NCBI GenBank assembly: GCA_036583965.1
Contig: JAZBQD010000014.1
Span: 54,007,626-54,071,625, forward strand
Direction: 5' to 3'
Source: Prunella strophiata
Lineage: Eukaryota > Chordata > Aves > Passeriformes > Prunellidae
Length of the DNA: 64,000 nt
The notes under the pieces were generated by a model. It saw nothing but the letters and a program-made list of their open reading frames with translations, had not been told where the DNA came from and did not search any database. Position 1 is the first letter of the stretch. Each line of letters begins with the position of its first letter. Position numbers and translations under genes: made by a program. Shown one piece after another: positions 53,510 through 63,649 of the stretch.

Positions 53510-53780
53510 TGACACCATCTGGGGACTGAAAGCTGGAGAGCAACTCTGTGTAAAAAAGCCCTGGGGGTCCAGTGGGCCAGTGAGATGAATGTGAGCCAGC
53601 AGTGCCCTGGCAGCAGAGATGGCCAGCAGCCCTCTGGGATGCATTTGAAAGAGCAGAGCCACTAGATCAAGGATTCACAGCAGTGCACAGCAATAGGGCG
53701 AGAAACAGCAGGTGTGAGTTGGAATGCAGCAGGTTCAACCTGAACACACAGATGAAGCATTTTGCCTGTGAGAGCAGCTG
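53510..53780 (+). mobile_element. Degraded CR1 LINE ORF2/3' fragment
   Basis: The order of landmarks is that of CR1: ctggagagcaactctgtg, then ccctgggggtccagtgggcc, atgtgagccagcagtgccct, and a gggatgcattt block. A later gagttggaatgcagcaggtt segment resembles the CR1 block near aggttccacctgaac. The distance between the last two is shorter than expected, suggesting an internal deletion. The 108-residue frame crossing it is a relic, not a gene. Confidence 0.75.
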
Positions 53781-54688
53781 CCAAAAGAGGACGTGCAGTC
53801 TGCATCTTTATGGGCTTTCAAAAGTGGGTATGGTAACTGCTCAGCTCTCACAGCAACCCTGCCTCACCACTTGTTTGGATAAGAAACCACCTGGAGTACC
53901 TTCAAGCCTGAATTTCCCCTGTTTTTAAGACTATATTATACTGACAAGATCTTGGTTTGCTGTGCTTTAGGAAAAACAGCAGTGTAGGTTTATTCAACAA
54001 AGTATGTGTGCTATTCAACACTTTTACTTAAGTATAATGAGGCCCATATAATTAAGCACTCACATTTTCAGCCCTTCCCCTCAGTACAGTAACTCTGAGG
54101 CCAGTAACCTGCTGAGGCATCCTATGTACCCTATTCTTGGAAGCTTAAGAGTACCCTCTGCTGGTTTAACACTGAAGTTGTGCAACTCTGCAGCACAATA
54201 TACTGAAACGGCATGGCAGAGAGAAACTCCTTTTTCTGAGTAGCACAGCTGTGCATCTCTGCATGGGGCAAACAGCTGTGCTGTAGCATTTATCACCTAC
54301 AAAGGGAATGCCTGAAGCGACATTGCACCACAGACCACAGACCTCTTTCCCAAACAACTGGAATTCCAGAGCTGTCCCCTTAGAATGACTGTCTTGTCAA
54401 ATAGCCTGTAAAGTGCCATCTGTGTGAAGAGATTTAGCTTAAAACAAAACTTATTCTAGGGACACTCTGTTTTGAACATGAACAGTGTGCAATGAATTGA
54501 TAACAGAATTGTCCTAAAAGACACAACAGCTTGTGTCTTAATGACTCATCTTTTCTCCCTTGCAAGCTCATGGGAAGAGTTTATCCAGTTTATACCGGCC
54601 ACACTGCAATAAAATTTCTTGTTGAAAAAGTTGACATCAGGTAGGAAGAATTTATTTTAATCACTGCATATCTTATGATGCATAATGA

Positions 54689-54704
54689 AAAAAAAAAAAA
54701 AAAG
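54689..54704. repeat. Poly(A) run
   Basis: About 16 consecutive A residues. Confidence 0.85.
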
Positions 54705-55445
54705 TTAAGAAGAACTTCAATTGGCAGTTGTTTATGTATGGCACACAGGTCTATATATACCTACCTCTGAAAGTCTTTCTTTATGAATATAAGCATTTCA
54801 ATGTGTAGATGACTAAATGAAAAAAGGGAGTAGAGACTATTTTTTATTTCTAAATAAAGAAGCTGCTTCTTCAGTCCACGCTCTTGGCCACATTATTAAA
54901 GAGCTCCAAGAGATTGCCACTGAAGGTGGATACAACACCATCCCTTTCTGTTGGTACTTTCTGGTCTTCTTTGCTTTAGTGCTTGAAAATGTGACATTAC
55001 TTATTGCAGAAACAAAAAAAAATTGAAAGCCAACTGAAAGGCTGCATATTTTTTATGCTAAAGGTCAAAGATGAGTCTCAGTTCCCTGAACAGGTTCCTC
55101 TTCCACCTTTTGCAAAGGACTATCCTTTGTGTCTGTGTGTTACCTCAAACAAATGAGGCATAATCACAGCTGCATGTGCGAGAGTTCTTGTTTATTTTGC
55201 TAGTCATTAAAAAGTATTACTATCAAATTATAATATATTCTGATACATAGAATAATGTGGAATGATGGAAAATACATTACCTCAGCAATTTTTTAATTAG
55301 ATACTGCATTTCCAAATGGCACAGAGAGAATAATTCCACATTGGCAAGGGAAGAATAAGATGACCCACAAGGTCTTGCTTGTTAGAGTACTGACTAATTT
55401 GTTCACATATCCCTTTTTTTGGGCAGCCATTTTCATCTATGAAGA

Positions 55446-55540
55446 CAAAAACAAAACAAAACAAAACAAAAAAGAAAAAAACAACCCAACAAAAAATCCC
55501 CCAAAGAACAAAAAAAACAACAAAACAAAAAAAAACCCCT
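55446..55540. repeat. (CAAAA)n-type A/C-rich simple repeat
   Basis: ACAAA and AAAAC units with CCC islands over about 95 bases and no G except in two spots. The Lys/Asn/Pro frame over it is compositional. Confidence 0.85.
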
Positions 55541-57949
55541 GAATAAGTACGACACCTTATTTCTTAGTTTTAAAGTATGTACTCCTTCTTCCTCCATCTC
55601 ATTAAAAGAACAAAAATAAATCAAACTTTTTTTTAAACTAAGAAATACTAAAAAAAATAAGTGTTTGTTTGGTTTTTAATTACAGAGAATTTCTCACAGG
55701 TACACAGAATGGGTAAGAATAACAGGATCTGGACCAAATTCCCAGAAGCCACTGAAAAAAACAGTGTGAACCAGAACTGATTTTATTTAAGGAGCTTTTT
55801 CTTTTTTCCTCAAGGAAGAAAAATTTGCCTAGGCCAAATATGATATCTAACAAAACTCCTGCAGAGATACAGAAAGATGTATGAAGTTACCAAATACATA
55901 ATCTACCAAAATGATACACTGTGCGGACATCACAATTTGCAAAACATGAAGCACCACCACCAAAGTAGCCATAATTTCTCATTATGCTTAAAAACACTGA
56001 CACAGCAGCCCCAATAAGTATTTAAAGATCCAACTGTTTTCTTTTTTTCTTCTCTCTTGGATTTACTGTGCACTGTGAATACAGAATTCAGCAATAGAAA
56101 CACATTCTTCTAGCTGCACAACTTTCTAGCTACTGCTCATGCAGTTTCTGCACTGGTGGATGCAGTGCTAGATGTGAATCTCACACATCAAATGCTGTGA
56201 TGCAAACTGGGGGACAAGTGAGGATCAGGGCATATCTCTAACATAAAAAAGATGACCTTTAGTCCCAAAGAGCCTACAGCCACCCCACTAAGACTAAGAA
56301 AGGTTGGATTCAACAAAAAAGTACCATTAAGTAGAGAGACAATATTTTTACCTCAGCAGTAGATCAAGAAATGTAACAAAATACTATTATGCCTTCAAAG
56401 CAAGAGCAGGACCATAACCCTTTATATCACAAGGGTAGACATGGGCAGTTCAGGCATCTGCATGAGAGGAAAGCTAAGGCAGACAGTCCTAAACAGAAGG
56501 GTCCTAAGGCAGTTGGTTGATTTTCAGTGATCACTTTCTCCAATCTTGATGTGCAGGAAATCAAGCAAAGGTGGCAGGAAGCTGACAAGAATGAACAATG
56601 AGCTCCTAAGGTCATAGAAAGGAACACACAAGGTGGAAACAGCAGCAAGTGACCTGGAAGGAATACAGAGCCACTGTCTTATCATGAAGGAATGGAATCA
56701 AGAAAGCCAAAGCCTGCTTGGAGTAGAACTGGCAAGGGATTTGAAGAGTATTAAGGGCTGCTATAGGCATGTCTGCAACCATTAAATTAGACAAGGTGTG
56801 AAGTTGATGAAAGGGATGAGAAAAAAAATCCATTTTGATTCAAGGAAGAGAAAAAAAATTAAAAAAAGCACAGGCAGTTGCTTTGAATAACCTCAGAAGA
56901 TTCTTTTCAGAACAGATAAAATACAAGCCGAGGTAACAAGCTGTAGCAGTCTGAAAGACAGAGGGCAGGGAGGGGTATCAGGAGGTCAACTAGGACCATT
57001 ATGGACAACTGTCCTTTATATTATTGCTACATATGATCCAGGACTTCCTGGATTTCTTTAAGCTTCTATTTTGTTGCTGGGGGTTTTGTTATTTTTCTCT
57101 TGACAATTTTTTTTTTTCAGTTAGCCACTTGTTAAGGCAAACTTGAATTATTTGTGTGCCTAACTTTGTGCAGTATTAAGAATGGTCTGAAAGTAACCTG
57201 AAGGGCAGGGTGCACCCTGTTCATCAAGGAGAATTGTCTCAATATATCCACATAGTGCCACATACACTGAGAGCTTTATGCTATAAGTGTGATTTGGTGA
57301 TTTTCACAATTCTTGGTGTTTTTGCAACTTGCATAATTCTTCAACTGACAACTGCCTGACTGAGTAGCACCTCTCCCATACAAGTTAGGATGATGTATGA
57401 TCAGTCCTCATCATCCATAAAAAGAAAAAAAGTCCTGTGTTTGTACAGTACATCTCATATATTTTACATTCATCTGTGTCCTGATCTTATATATAACTTA
57501 CAGACTTTGGCACCTTTCCTGAGAAAGAAGATTATGATTTGAACCCTTTCAGGTGATGAGAGCACTCACATAACTATGAGCCACTGCAGGCATGTGTTAG
57601 CCAAACCTACTTTTCATCACTTTCTAAACTAGTTTACATAGTTGAAGAAAGTATCTGTCAGAAAGACCTGTTTACCTGCCTTTGAGAAGTTAACATAATT
57701 CTTCCTTTAGAGCAAAGTGTGTGTGAGAGAGGGGCTGCTGTTGGGTTGGGGTTTTTATTTCGTTGTATATTCCAATACAACTGAGTGCTAGAATTCAGTG
57801 CTGAACTGCAATACAGTTTACAAGGCGCTGGGGGGTTTTGTTGTTTTGAGGGTTGTTTGGGTCGCTTTTGTGGTTTTGTGTTTTTTCCACTGACTTTAAA
57901 GAAAAACAGGCATGACAACACATCAAGGTATTAACATCTTAAAAATTTT

Positions 57950-58472
57950 AAGGCACATTCCAACAAAATACAGTTTTATTGAATGCAATATTAGGCATTC
58001 TGTTTTGTTTAAAGGAACAGTTTTTCCCTCCCCCCCCCACAGAGATTCTCTTTGACAATTTCCAAAAACCGTATTTCAATTACAGAAATATTTCTCATGA
58101 TTAGAAACAACAAACTTCAGTCTAAATTTTCCTTGAATTATGAAGTGCAACTAAATTCTTCCAGAGGATAACAGTTTTCAGTAGGCACTAGAATGAGAAG
58201 CCTGCAAGTTGTTTACAGTTGCTGGGTACAGTGTTATGTTCATTCAAATTTTATACTAACCCATCTAGAGTGCTGTTTTTGAAGAATTATATAAAAAGTG
58301 GGATTTAAGAATAAAGAAATGCAGCTTAAAGAGCAGGTTGTCACCATTTAAAAAAAAAATGTCTTAATGGCAACCTGCGTTTCATACCACTTCCACAGTA
58401 TGTCAGCTAGCAGAGGCTTAGTCCAATAATTTAAAACTTTATATAGGAATGTCTTTTGGTTCTGAACGCAGA
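57950..58472 (-). other. CRELD2: CRELD2 3' untranslated region
   Basis: This is about 520 bases from the TGA to the expected cleavage site, which lies just past AATAAA. It is AT-rich and holds a C9 run (58030-58038, G9 in the mRNA). No long ORF or repeat element is seen. The 3' boundary is inferred from the signal position, not observed. Confidence 0.7.
57975..57980 (-). terminator. CRELD2: Polyadenylation signal AATAAA of CRELD2
   Basis: On the minus strand AATAAA is followed within 10-30 bases by TGTATTTTGTTGG and GTGCC, a U- and GU-rich downstream element. It is the only canonical signal I found between the stop codon and this point. Confidence 0.75.
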
Positions 58473-58531
58473 TCATAAGTCAACATGTTCAGTATGTGAA
58501 GGCTCAGTTGTTTCACTCTCTACTTCCTCTC
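58473..58531 (-). CDS. CRELD2: CRELD2 terminal coding exon, acidic tail ending HVDL
   Basis: This is the last 59 coding nucleotides. The acceptor TTTAACTTCACAG is followed by codons giving [19 protein letters not shown] and a TGA stop at 58473-58475. The tail is acidic and rich in Ser, Thr and Glu, as in other CRELD2 proteins. The final four residues resemble an ER-retrieval signal (human REDL). The preceding residues fit the frame from the exon at 60088-60228 across a phase-1 junction. Confidence 0.85.
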
Positions 58532-61500
58532 CTGTGAAGTTAAATAGCACAATTAGAATACAAATCTACTATCAATTATACATATATAATTAATTATATA
58601 TACAACGGTTTTTGAAATTAGGATGTTTTTAAAGAGAAACACAAATTAACATATTTATCAAGACCAGAGAAGCAATTAAGCCATATTTAACATCTACTTG
58701 CACCATTCTCCTAACCTAAGTTTGCATTTATTTTTTTACTATATGCAAACAAAATTTTTCAAATGCATTGGTATTATACTATTAGTAGAAGAAAAAAAAA
58801 AAACCAAAAAAACAGGACAGGCACTTCTATTCAAGGCTTTTGTTTTCAGCTATTCACAGTGAATTTCCTCCTTTCCACACAACCTGTCAGTAGTAGTTTC
58901 GGTATTTGAAAAAGTAGGGCAAGTCTTATTCAGAATTGTTTTTTATAGAATAAACTGCTCAGTTCAGATGTTAAAACAAGTTTTAAAAAAGCAGAGCAAT
59001 TTTATTATATCGGGAAAAGCATTATCTAAACAAAAAAAACCTCAGCCAATCTGTCAACATTTTATTTTACTTTTAGTCTCAAAATGTCAGACCACATTAA
59101 CAAAGGTAGTAACTGATACCCTGCATATCTGTATCAGAGAACTATGTAACTGATTCTAAAGGACTAACAACAGTCAGCACTGAGAGCAAAAGGAATGAAT
59201 TGAGTGGCCTTGAGCAATACAACATCCATCATTACAACTTTTTAGCACAAGATGAAAAATCAGTCTTGGAGATGGAAATGGGAGGACAAAAAAAACACCC
59301 AAACAAGCTAAGTAGAAAGAAAAGGTATGAAATTAGGTGTCTCTCATCTATTCGCCTACAGCTGTTTTTGCAAAATAATCCCATCTTTCTCTTTGCAATT
59401 GTAAAAGAGGCCTAGATGGAGTAACAGGAACATTTAATGAATGTAGTTCTGTCCCTATGGGTCAATACATCCTAGAAAAAATTACAGTTGAATTTTTTGA
59501 CTGAAGTTATGATTTAAGTGAAGCTAAACAGTTCCCTGTGACTGACAGATGGACGTCTTCCCCATTTTCATCTTAACACCAGCTCTGGCACTTAGATGAT
59601 CACAAAATAAACAAATTCAGCCTTTTTATCCAGCAAAAAGAATTTGTAATTCTTTTTTCCAATTTGTAATTTTTGGAGATTTCAATAAGTTGAAGATTGC
59701 ATGCAATCAGATAAACCCTTAAGTCACTACAATTAATGATAAAGGAAAGAAGTGGGGAGGACAAGCTCATTTTTATAACAGCAGAAATTTGCTAGCTCAT
59801 TTTATGTAACAAAGTCAAACCCTTAAATGACTTAAAAACACAACCTTGAGTTAAGCAAAATGTAGCAACACAAGAACAGAATGTTTAAAAACATAAACTA
59901 TCTTTAGGCAAAAAAAACACATCAGAGTGTGGCCTACACTATAAACTATTGATACAGATCACAGCTGTGTGAAGATGAAAAGTAATATAGAGGGGTTTAC
60001 AAGTAACTAGACCCTTAGACTTAAATAAAGCTCCAAGTTGTTGATACAGCATATTTTTTTTTAAATTGTCCCTTAAAAGCTACTTGCCTGGTTTTACAGT
60101 TTGAACACATGTTCCATCCTTATCTTCAAACCCTTCTGAACATACACACTTGTAACTACCTGACGTATTAACACAGTCTTGATTCTCTTTCGTGCAGACC
60201 TTTTCAGGAAGGTTACATTCATCTATATCTAGAGACAGCACAGGGAAAGAAAGAGTCCACTGCTGTTATTTTGTTATAAACCTTATTTGTGCTCAGTTAT
60301 ATAAACAAAATTCTACTCAAATATGAAAAACACTGAGGAGCAGAATGCTGCTGCAACAGATTTAACGTCTGTTAAAATAATCTAATTCTTCATGATTTGA
60401 ACTGTTTCAAAGTTATTCAGATAACACCCAGTACTGTTGTTTTTTAATGTTTTCCAAATCCCTGTACAGAGAAATGTATTAAGTAGTTATGTTTGTCACA
60501 ATTAGGCAATTTGTCCTAACCTACTGAACATTTCCCCCACAGTCATTTTCTATTTATGCCATCAAAGTATAGCTCAAGGGAACAGAGCTTGTAAATACTA
60601 CATCATCAGATTTAATAGCTACTTCAGATTATGCATATGTCTTGTTCTTTTCCACAGAGGAAGTCTAATTTCACATTATAATTCACTAAGAATGAACATC
60701 ATTTGAACTTGGACATTGATGGATCATCACAATGCCTGCCTTTCTGCTACAAAATGAATAGAAACAGAGATCTGATGAAGTGGTAAGTAACTGACAAAAG
60801 ACTCATGTAGCTGTTTCCTGAAGCTACTATAAAATACCTTGTTCCTTTGTACCAGTGATTCACTTTAAGCCTTGTCAAGCATATTAGTTCAGTTATATAA
60901 AGTAATTTATTGAGAACATCTTTGTAGCTAATATCAGAACGACTGTGTTCACTTTGACAGGCATGAAAGCTGAAGCACACAAATGTGAATGCACTTATGA
61001 GCTCCTCAGCATGGCTAACCAAGAGTGAGCTAACCAGGTGCTGCTAAATCCACCAACCTGTACACTTCTCATCTTCCTTCACGTATCCAGATGCGCAGGT
61101 CTTACATTTTTCAGAACCTTCTCCTGTGCAACCTACACAGCTGGCATCACATGCTAAAGATAAAATATTTTATGCATAAAAAAATTGTGTATCTGGGGTT
61201 TAAAATACCACCCTAAAGTCAGACAGCTTACCCACATAAGGAATAATAGAATGGCTTGGGCTGGAAGTTGACCTTAAAGATCATCTAGTTCCAACCCCCC
61301 CTGCCATGGGGTGGATGCCTTTCACTAGACCAGGGAGCTCAGAGTTCCATCCAACCAGTCTTTGAACACATCCAGGACAGGATATTCATAACTTCTCAGG
61401 TCCAGTGCCTCAAAAGCCTCATAGTAAAGATTTTCTTTCTAATATATAATCTAATCTATTTTAGCTTGAATCCATTCCCCCTTGTCTTGTCCACTACATG

Positions 61501-63649
61501 TCCTTGTAAATAAAAAGTCCTTCTCCACCTTTGTTGTAGATCTCTTTAGGTACTGAGAGGCTCTGGAGCCTTCTCTTGTTCAGAATGGACAATGCCAGCT
61601 CTCTCAGCCTGTCCTCATAGGGGAGGTGACCCTCTTGATCAAGATTTTCATGGCTGTCCTCTGGACCCACTTGGGCAGGTCCACACCTGCCTTATGCTGG
61701 AGACCCCAGAACTGGAGGGTCTCACAAAAGCCAAGTAGAAATAACCAGAAATTTCTTGTTTTGCTCATACAGTAGGTCTAAAGCCTCATCCTCCCTGTGC
61801 CCAGTGAGGATCGGACCACACTACCAAATACCTATCAGGCATTACCTCTAGCATTAGTTTAGGATTCTAGACAATACAATACAACAGAAGATTAAAAGGA
61901 AACCTTTGCATGAGAAAGATCCATCTGTGTTCAAACAATACTGGTGATCTTTGCAAGGAGAAGCAGCACATTCATCTAAATCTGAAAGATAAAAAGTGAC
62001 AAGTTACCTAAAATAGTAGTTATGATTAAATAGACAGATTAATACTTAAATGCTATAAACTGACTGCATTGAGAATAGTTGTTGCAATGAGTTTGGGGTC
62101 AGGTATGCAACATGGTAGACACAGAACTAGCATGGTAACATGCACTGTTTTGTTCAGCTTAAACCTGTAGTAGAAAATCAAAACCGATCCTCAAATGCTT
62201 TGTGATGACAATAAGAGATGTATCAGAAATCCAAGTGCTCAAGTTAAATAAATTTCCAGGATATCTGCAATCCCTGCCATTTTCAAGTCATGCATTTATG
62301 CAAATATCATAACAAATAAGCAGACACACTATTGTTCTGGAACTCTATTTTCTCCTGTACTCCTACATTACCAAGTTACAGAGCTTTTCATATGACTAAA
62401 AAACTATACTACTGCACATACATGCACCTCTTAGTATTCTACAGAAAGCAAACTGAAACAAACCAAGTTATGATTAGGACCAGTAAAGCTGAAAACCAAT
62501 TCTACTGCAGAGTTAAAACAGCCTTATGATTTTGAGGAAAGGGTGCAACAGTATTTAATTAAAAAATTCAAACAAAGAAAGGTTATTTCAGTCCCTCTCT
62601 TCCTGTCATTGCTGTCACTGTCATCCTGTTGCTGCACCCATCATTCCTACTGATTACTCAATTGATTTATAGTTCATTAGTGGCAATAATTATCTGGAAA
62701 AAACACTCAGCTGTACAGAAGACAGTACCAAAGCATCTTAAAAATGCCCTGGGAGTGCTCAGTAGTTGCCTAAGCAGGTACTGCAAGAGCTGTAATTCAA
62801 AACCAGTTCTCACTGGCACTTTGAAAAGGAAGCAGTGTTCATATAATTTCTAAGACACTGTTTCCGGGCATTATGTTAGAGGTCTTTAAAGGGTCAAGTT
62901 CAACCACTTAAACAGAATGTGTTACTCTCCCCTACTGCATTCCTGCATTGGGAGTATTTTTAGTGTTCACATTTTTCCTGAAGTATTTCATGCTTATCTC
63001 CTCGTAAACCAACTTAAATGCTAAGATAGGAACAGGTAAGAGATTAGAGCTTGATGTCTCCCAGTATTTCTGTCCAACAACAGGAAAAGTTAGCATGCAT
63101 AGCTTTTAGTGAAGTGCTTGAACTCTATTAGGGTTGAGCATTTATGACAAAGTTATGTGAAGGTAAATGTGCAATTAGTACAAAATATGCAGTTCAGTTT
63201 ATACAAATCTTCTACTAATTGACAAAATAGCTTTAGCATATAAATAAACACCAAGAAAACTCATGTCTAAAAAGAAACACCCCACTTGCTGCTCTATAAA
63301 TCCCATTAAACTAAAAAGACATACAGAACAGTATGATAAAGGTACCTATCATCACCAGACAATCAGTGGTGAGAAAATACTGCTTTCCTGCAACATGAAA
63401 TGTTAGGAAGAGAGAGACTAATAAAACTGTACAAATCTAAACTGACAGATCATTTACATAAAATACAATAAAACTTTGAAGCGATGCCATCTAATCTTAC
63501 TAGCCAGTGTTACTACAAAACCTGTTTGAAGTCTGCCAAACATTACTCACCCACACAAGCTCCATCTTCATTTTTAATCCAGCCTTCTTTACAATCTTGG
63601 CAGTCCTTGTTACTTGAACCAGTACAAGTCTTACAGGCAGCATGGCAGG
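58473..63649 (-). CDS. CRELD2: CRELD2, C-terminal part (five exons, 5' end outside window)
   Basis: CRELD2 is known as a secreted or ER-resident, stress-inducible protein linked to folding of client proteins. Seen here: five exons (63551-63649, 61904-61981, 61058-61153, 60088-60228, 58473-58531) that splice in one frame, each internal junction splitting a codon after its first base. The joined product is about 157 residues. In order it has a furin-like Cys repeat, a DLDEC EGF-type segment, a second furin-like repeat starting [12 protein letters not shown], a full DIDEC calcium-binding EGF domain, and an acidic tail ending HVDL. The CVGCTGEG block, the domain order and the KDEL-like end (REDL in human CRELD2, from memory) fit CRELD2. 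The paralogue CRELD1 would continue into membrane segments, which are absent. The N-terminal exons, signal peptide and promoter lie above 64000. No frameshift or premature stop was seen, so the gene looks functional. Confidence 0.9.
58532..60087 (-). other. CRELD2: Last CRELD2 intron (GC-AG), 1.56 kb
   Basis: AT-rich. It contains a perfect 20-base AT palindrome at 58582-58601 close to the acceptor and an A-rich run near 58791-58810. No repeat family or coding segment was recognised. Confidence 0.7.
58582..58601. repeat. 20-bp perfect AT palindrome
   Basis: ATATATAATTAATTATATAT lies about 50 bases upstream of the last CRELD2 exon on the minus strand, in the pre-acceptor region. It can extrude a hairpin but is AT-only. 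Confidence 0.85.
60082..60088 (-). promoter_or_regulatory. CRELD2: Non-canonical GC splice donor of the last CRELD2 intron
   Basis: Minus-strand context is CAG|GCAAGT. This matches the extended consensus typical of functional GC-AG introns, with perfect pairing to U1 apart from the C. The intron spans 58532-60087 and ends with a normal CAG acceptor. No GT alternative nearby preserves the frame into the HVDL exon as neatly. Confidence 0.75.
60088..60228 (-). CDS. CRELD2: CRELD2 exon: complete calcium-binding EGF domain
   Basis: This 141-nt exon has acceptor TCTCTAG. It encodes [20 protein letters not shown], then an [10 protein letters not shown] segment, an acidic [12 protein letters not shown] segment and a short QTVKP linker. 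All six EGF cysteines are present. The DxDEC start and C-x-N-x4-Y-x-C-x-C fit the calcium-binding EGF and Asp/Asn beta-hydroxylation consensus. The donor following AAACCAG is GCAAGT, a GC rather than GT dinucleotide. The reading frame continues correctly into the terminal exon only if this GC donor is used. Confidence 0.9.
60229..61057 (-). other. CRELD2: CRELD2 intron, 0.83 kb
   Basis: This intron separates the CVGCTGEG exon from the DIDEC exon. It is AT-rich unique sequence. No repeat, RNA gene or alternative exon was recognised. Confidence 0.7.
61058..61153 (-). CDS. CRELD2: CRELD2 exon: second furin-like repeat (CVGCTGEG block)
   Basis: This is a 96-nt internal exon with acceptor TCTTTAG and donor GTTGGT. 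It reads (A)[19 protein letters not shown], then [12 protein letters not shown]. [12 protein letters not shown] is the most diagnostic stretch for the gene and nearly matches the remembered human CRELD2 sequence. The repeat is cysteine-rich and probably disulfide-bonded in the ER lumen. The exon's last base joins the next exon to form the first D of DIDEC. Confidence 0.9.
61232..61735 (-). mobile_element. CR1 LINE fragment (5'-truncated 3' end) in a CRELD2 intron
   Basis: Read on the plus strand it starts with a degenerate tail (aatagaatggc) and continues with the conserved block gatcatctagttccaacccc and the tccattcccccttgtc and ctctcagcctgtcctcat landmarks. This is the reverse complement of a bird-type CR1 3' region, so the element is oriented with CRELD2 transcription. 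It makes up about two thirds of a 750-base intron (61154-61903). It is diverged, carries no usable ORF, and the 5' limit near 61735 is approximate. Confidence 0.9.
61904..61981 (-). CDS. CRELD2: CRELD2 exon: partial calcium-binding EGF-like segment
   Basis: This is a 78-nt internal exon with acceptor TTTCAG and donor GTTTCC. It encodes (D)[20 protein letters not shown] followed by SFSCK. DxDEC plus C-x-N-x4-F-x-C is the calcium-binding EGF signature. The domain runs directly into the next furin-like repeat instead of closing with C-x-C and a sixth cysteine, as in CRELD proteins (human FCKNANGSYTCEECDSSC, from memory). The donor is weak beyond GT, but phase and family match support it. Confidence 0.88.
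61982..63550 (-). other. CRELD2: CRELD2 intron, 1.57 kb, with exon-like cassette
   Basis: This intron lies between the furin-like exon and the DLDEC exon. It is AT-rich with no recognised mobile element. It contains a 42-nt segment (63346-63387) bounded by good splice signals that could be an alternative exon (see findings). Otherwise nothing is recognised. Confidence 0.7.
63551..63649 (-). CDS. CRELD2: CRELD2 exon: furin-like cysteine repeat
   Basis: This is a 99-nt internal exon and the most upstream one visible. The acceptor is CTCTCAG just above 63649 and the donor is GTGAGT at 63545-63550. It reads [20 protein letters not shown], then a GW and an acidic stretch ending GACV. The C-x3-C-x2-C and C-x2-C spacing is typical of furin-like repeats in CRELD proteins. 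It begins with two bases completing a codon from the exon upstream, which is outside the window or not recognised. It ends with one base that joins the next exon to give the D of DLDEC. Confidence 0.88.

Larger units (their letters stand above)
53781..57949. other. Gene-free stretch downstream of CRELD2
   Basis: Unique AT-rich sequence with A-rich simple repeats at 54689 and 55446. No second gene 3' of CRELD2 was recognised before its poly(A) site. Confidence 0.6.

Noticed and set aside
53602..53928. 108-codon plus-strand frame
   Set aside because: Overlaps a decayed CR1 fragment; no domain, and its composition follows the repeat.
58473..63649. Assignment to CRELD1 instead of CRELD2
   Set aside because: CRELD1 continues into membrane-spanning segments after the last EGF domain. 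Here the protein ends shortly after in an acidic tail with an ER-retrieval-like HVDL.
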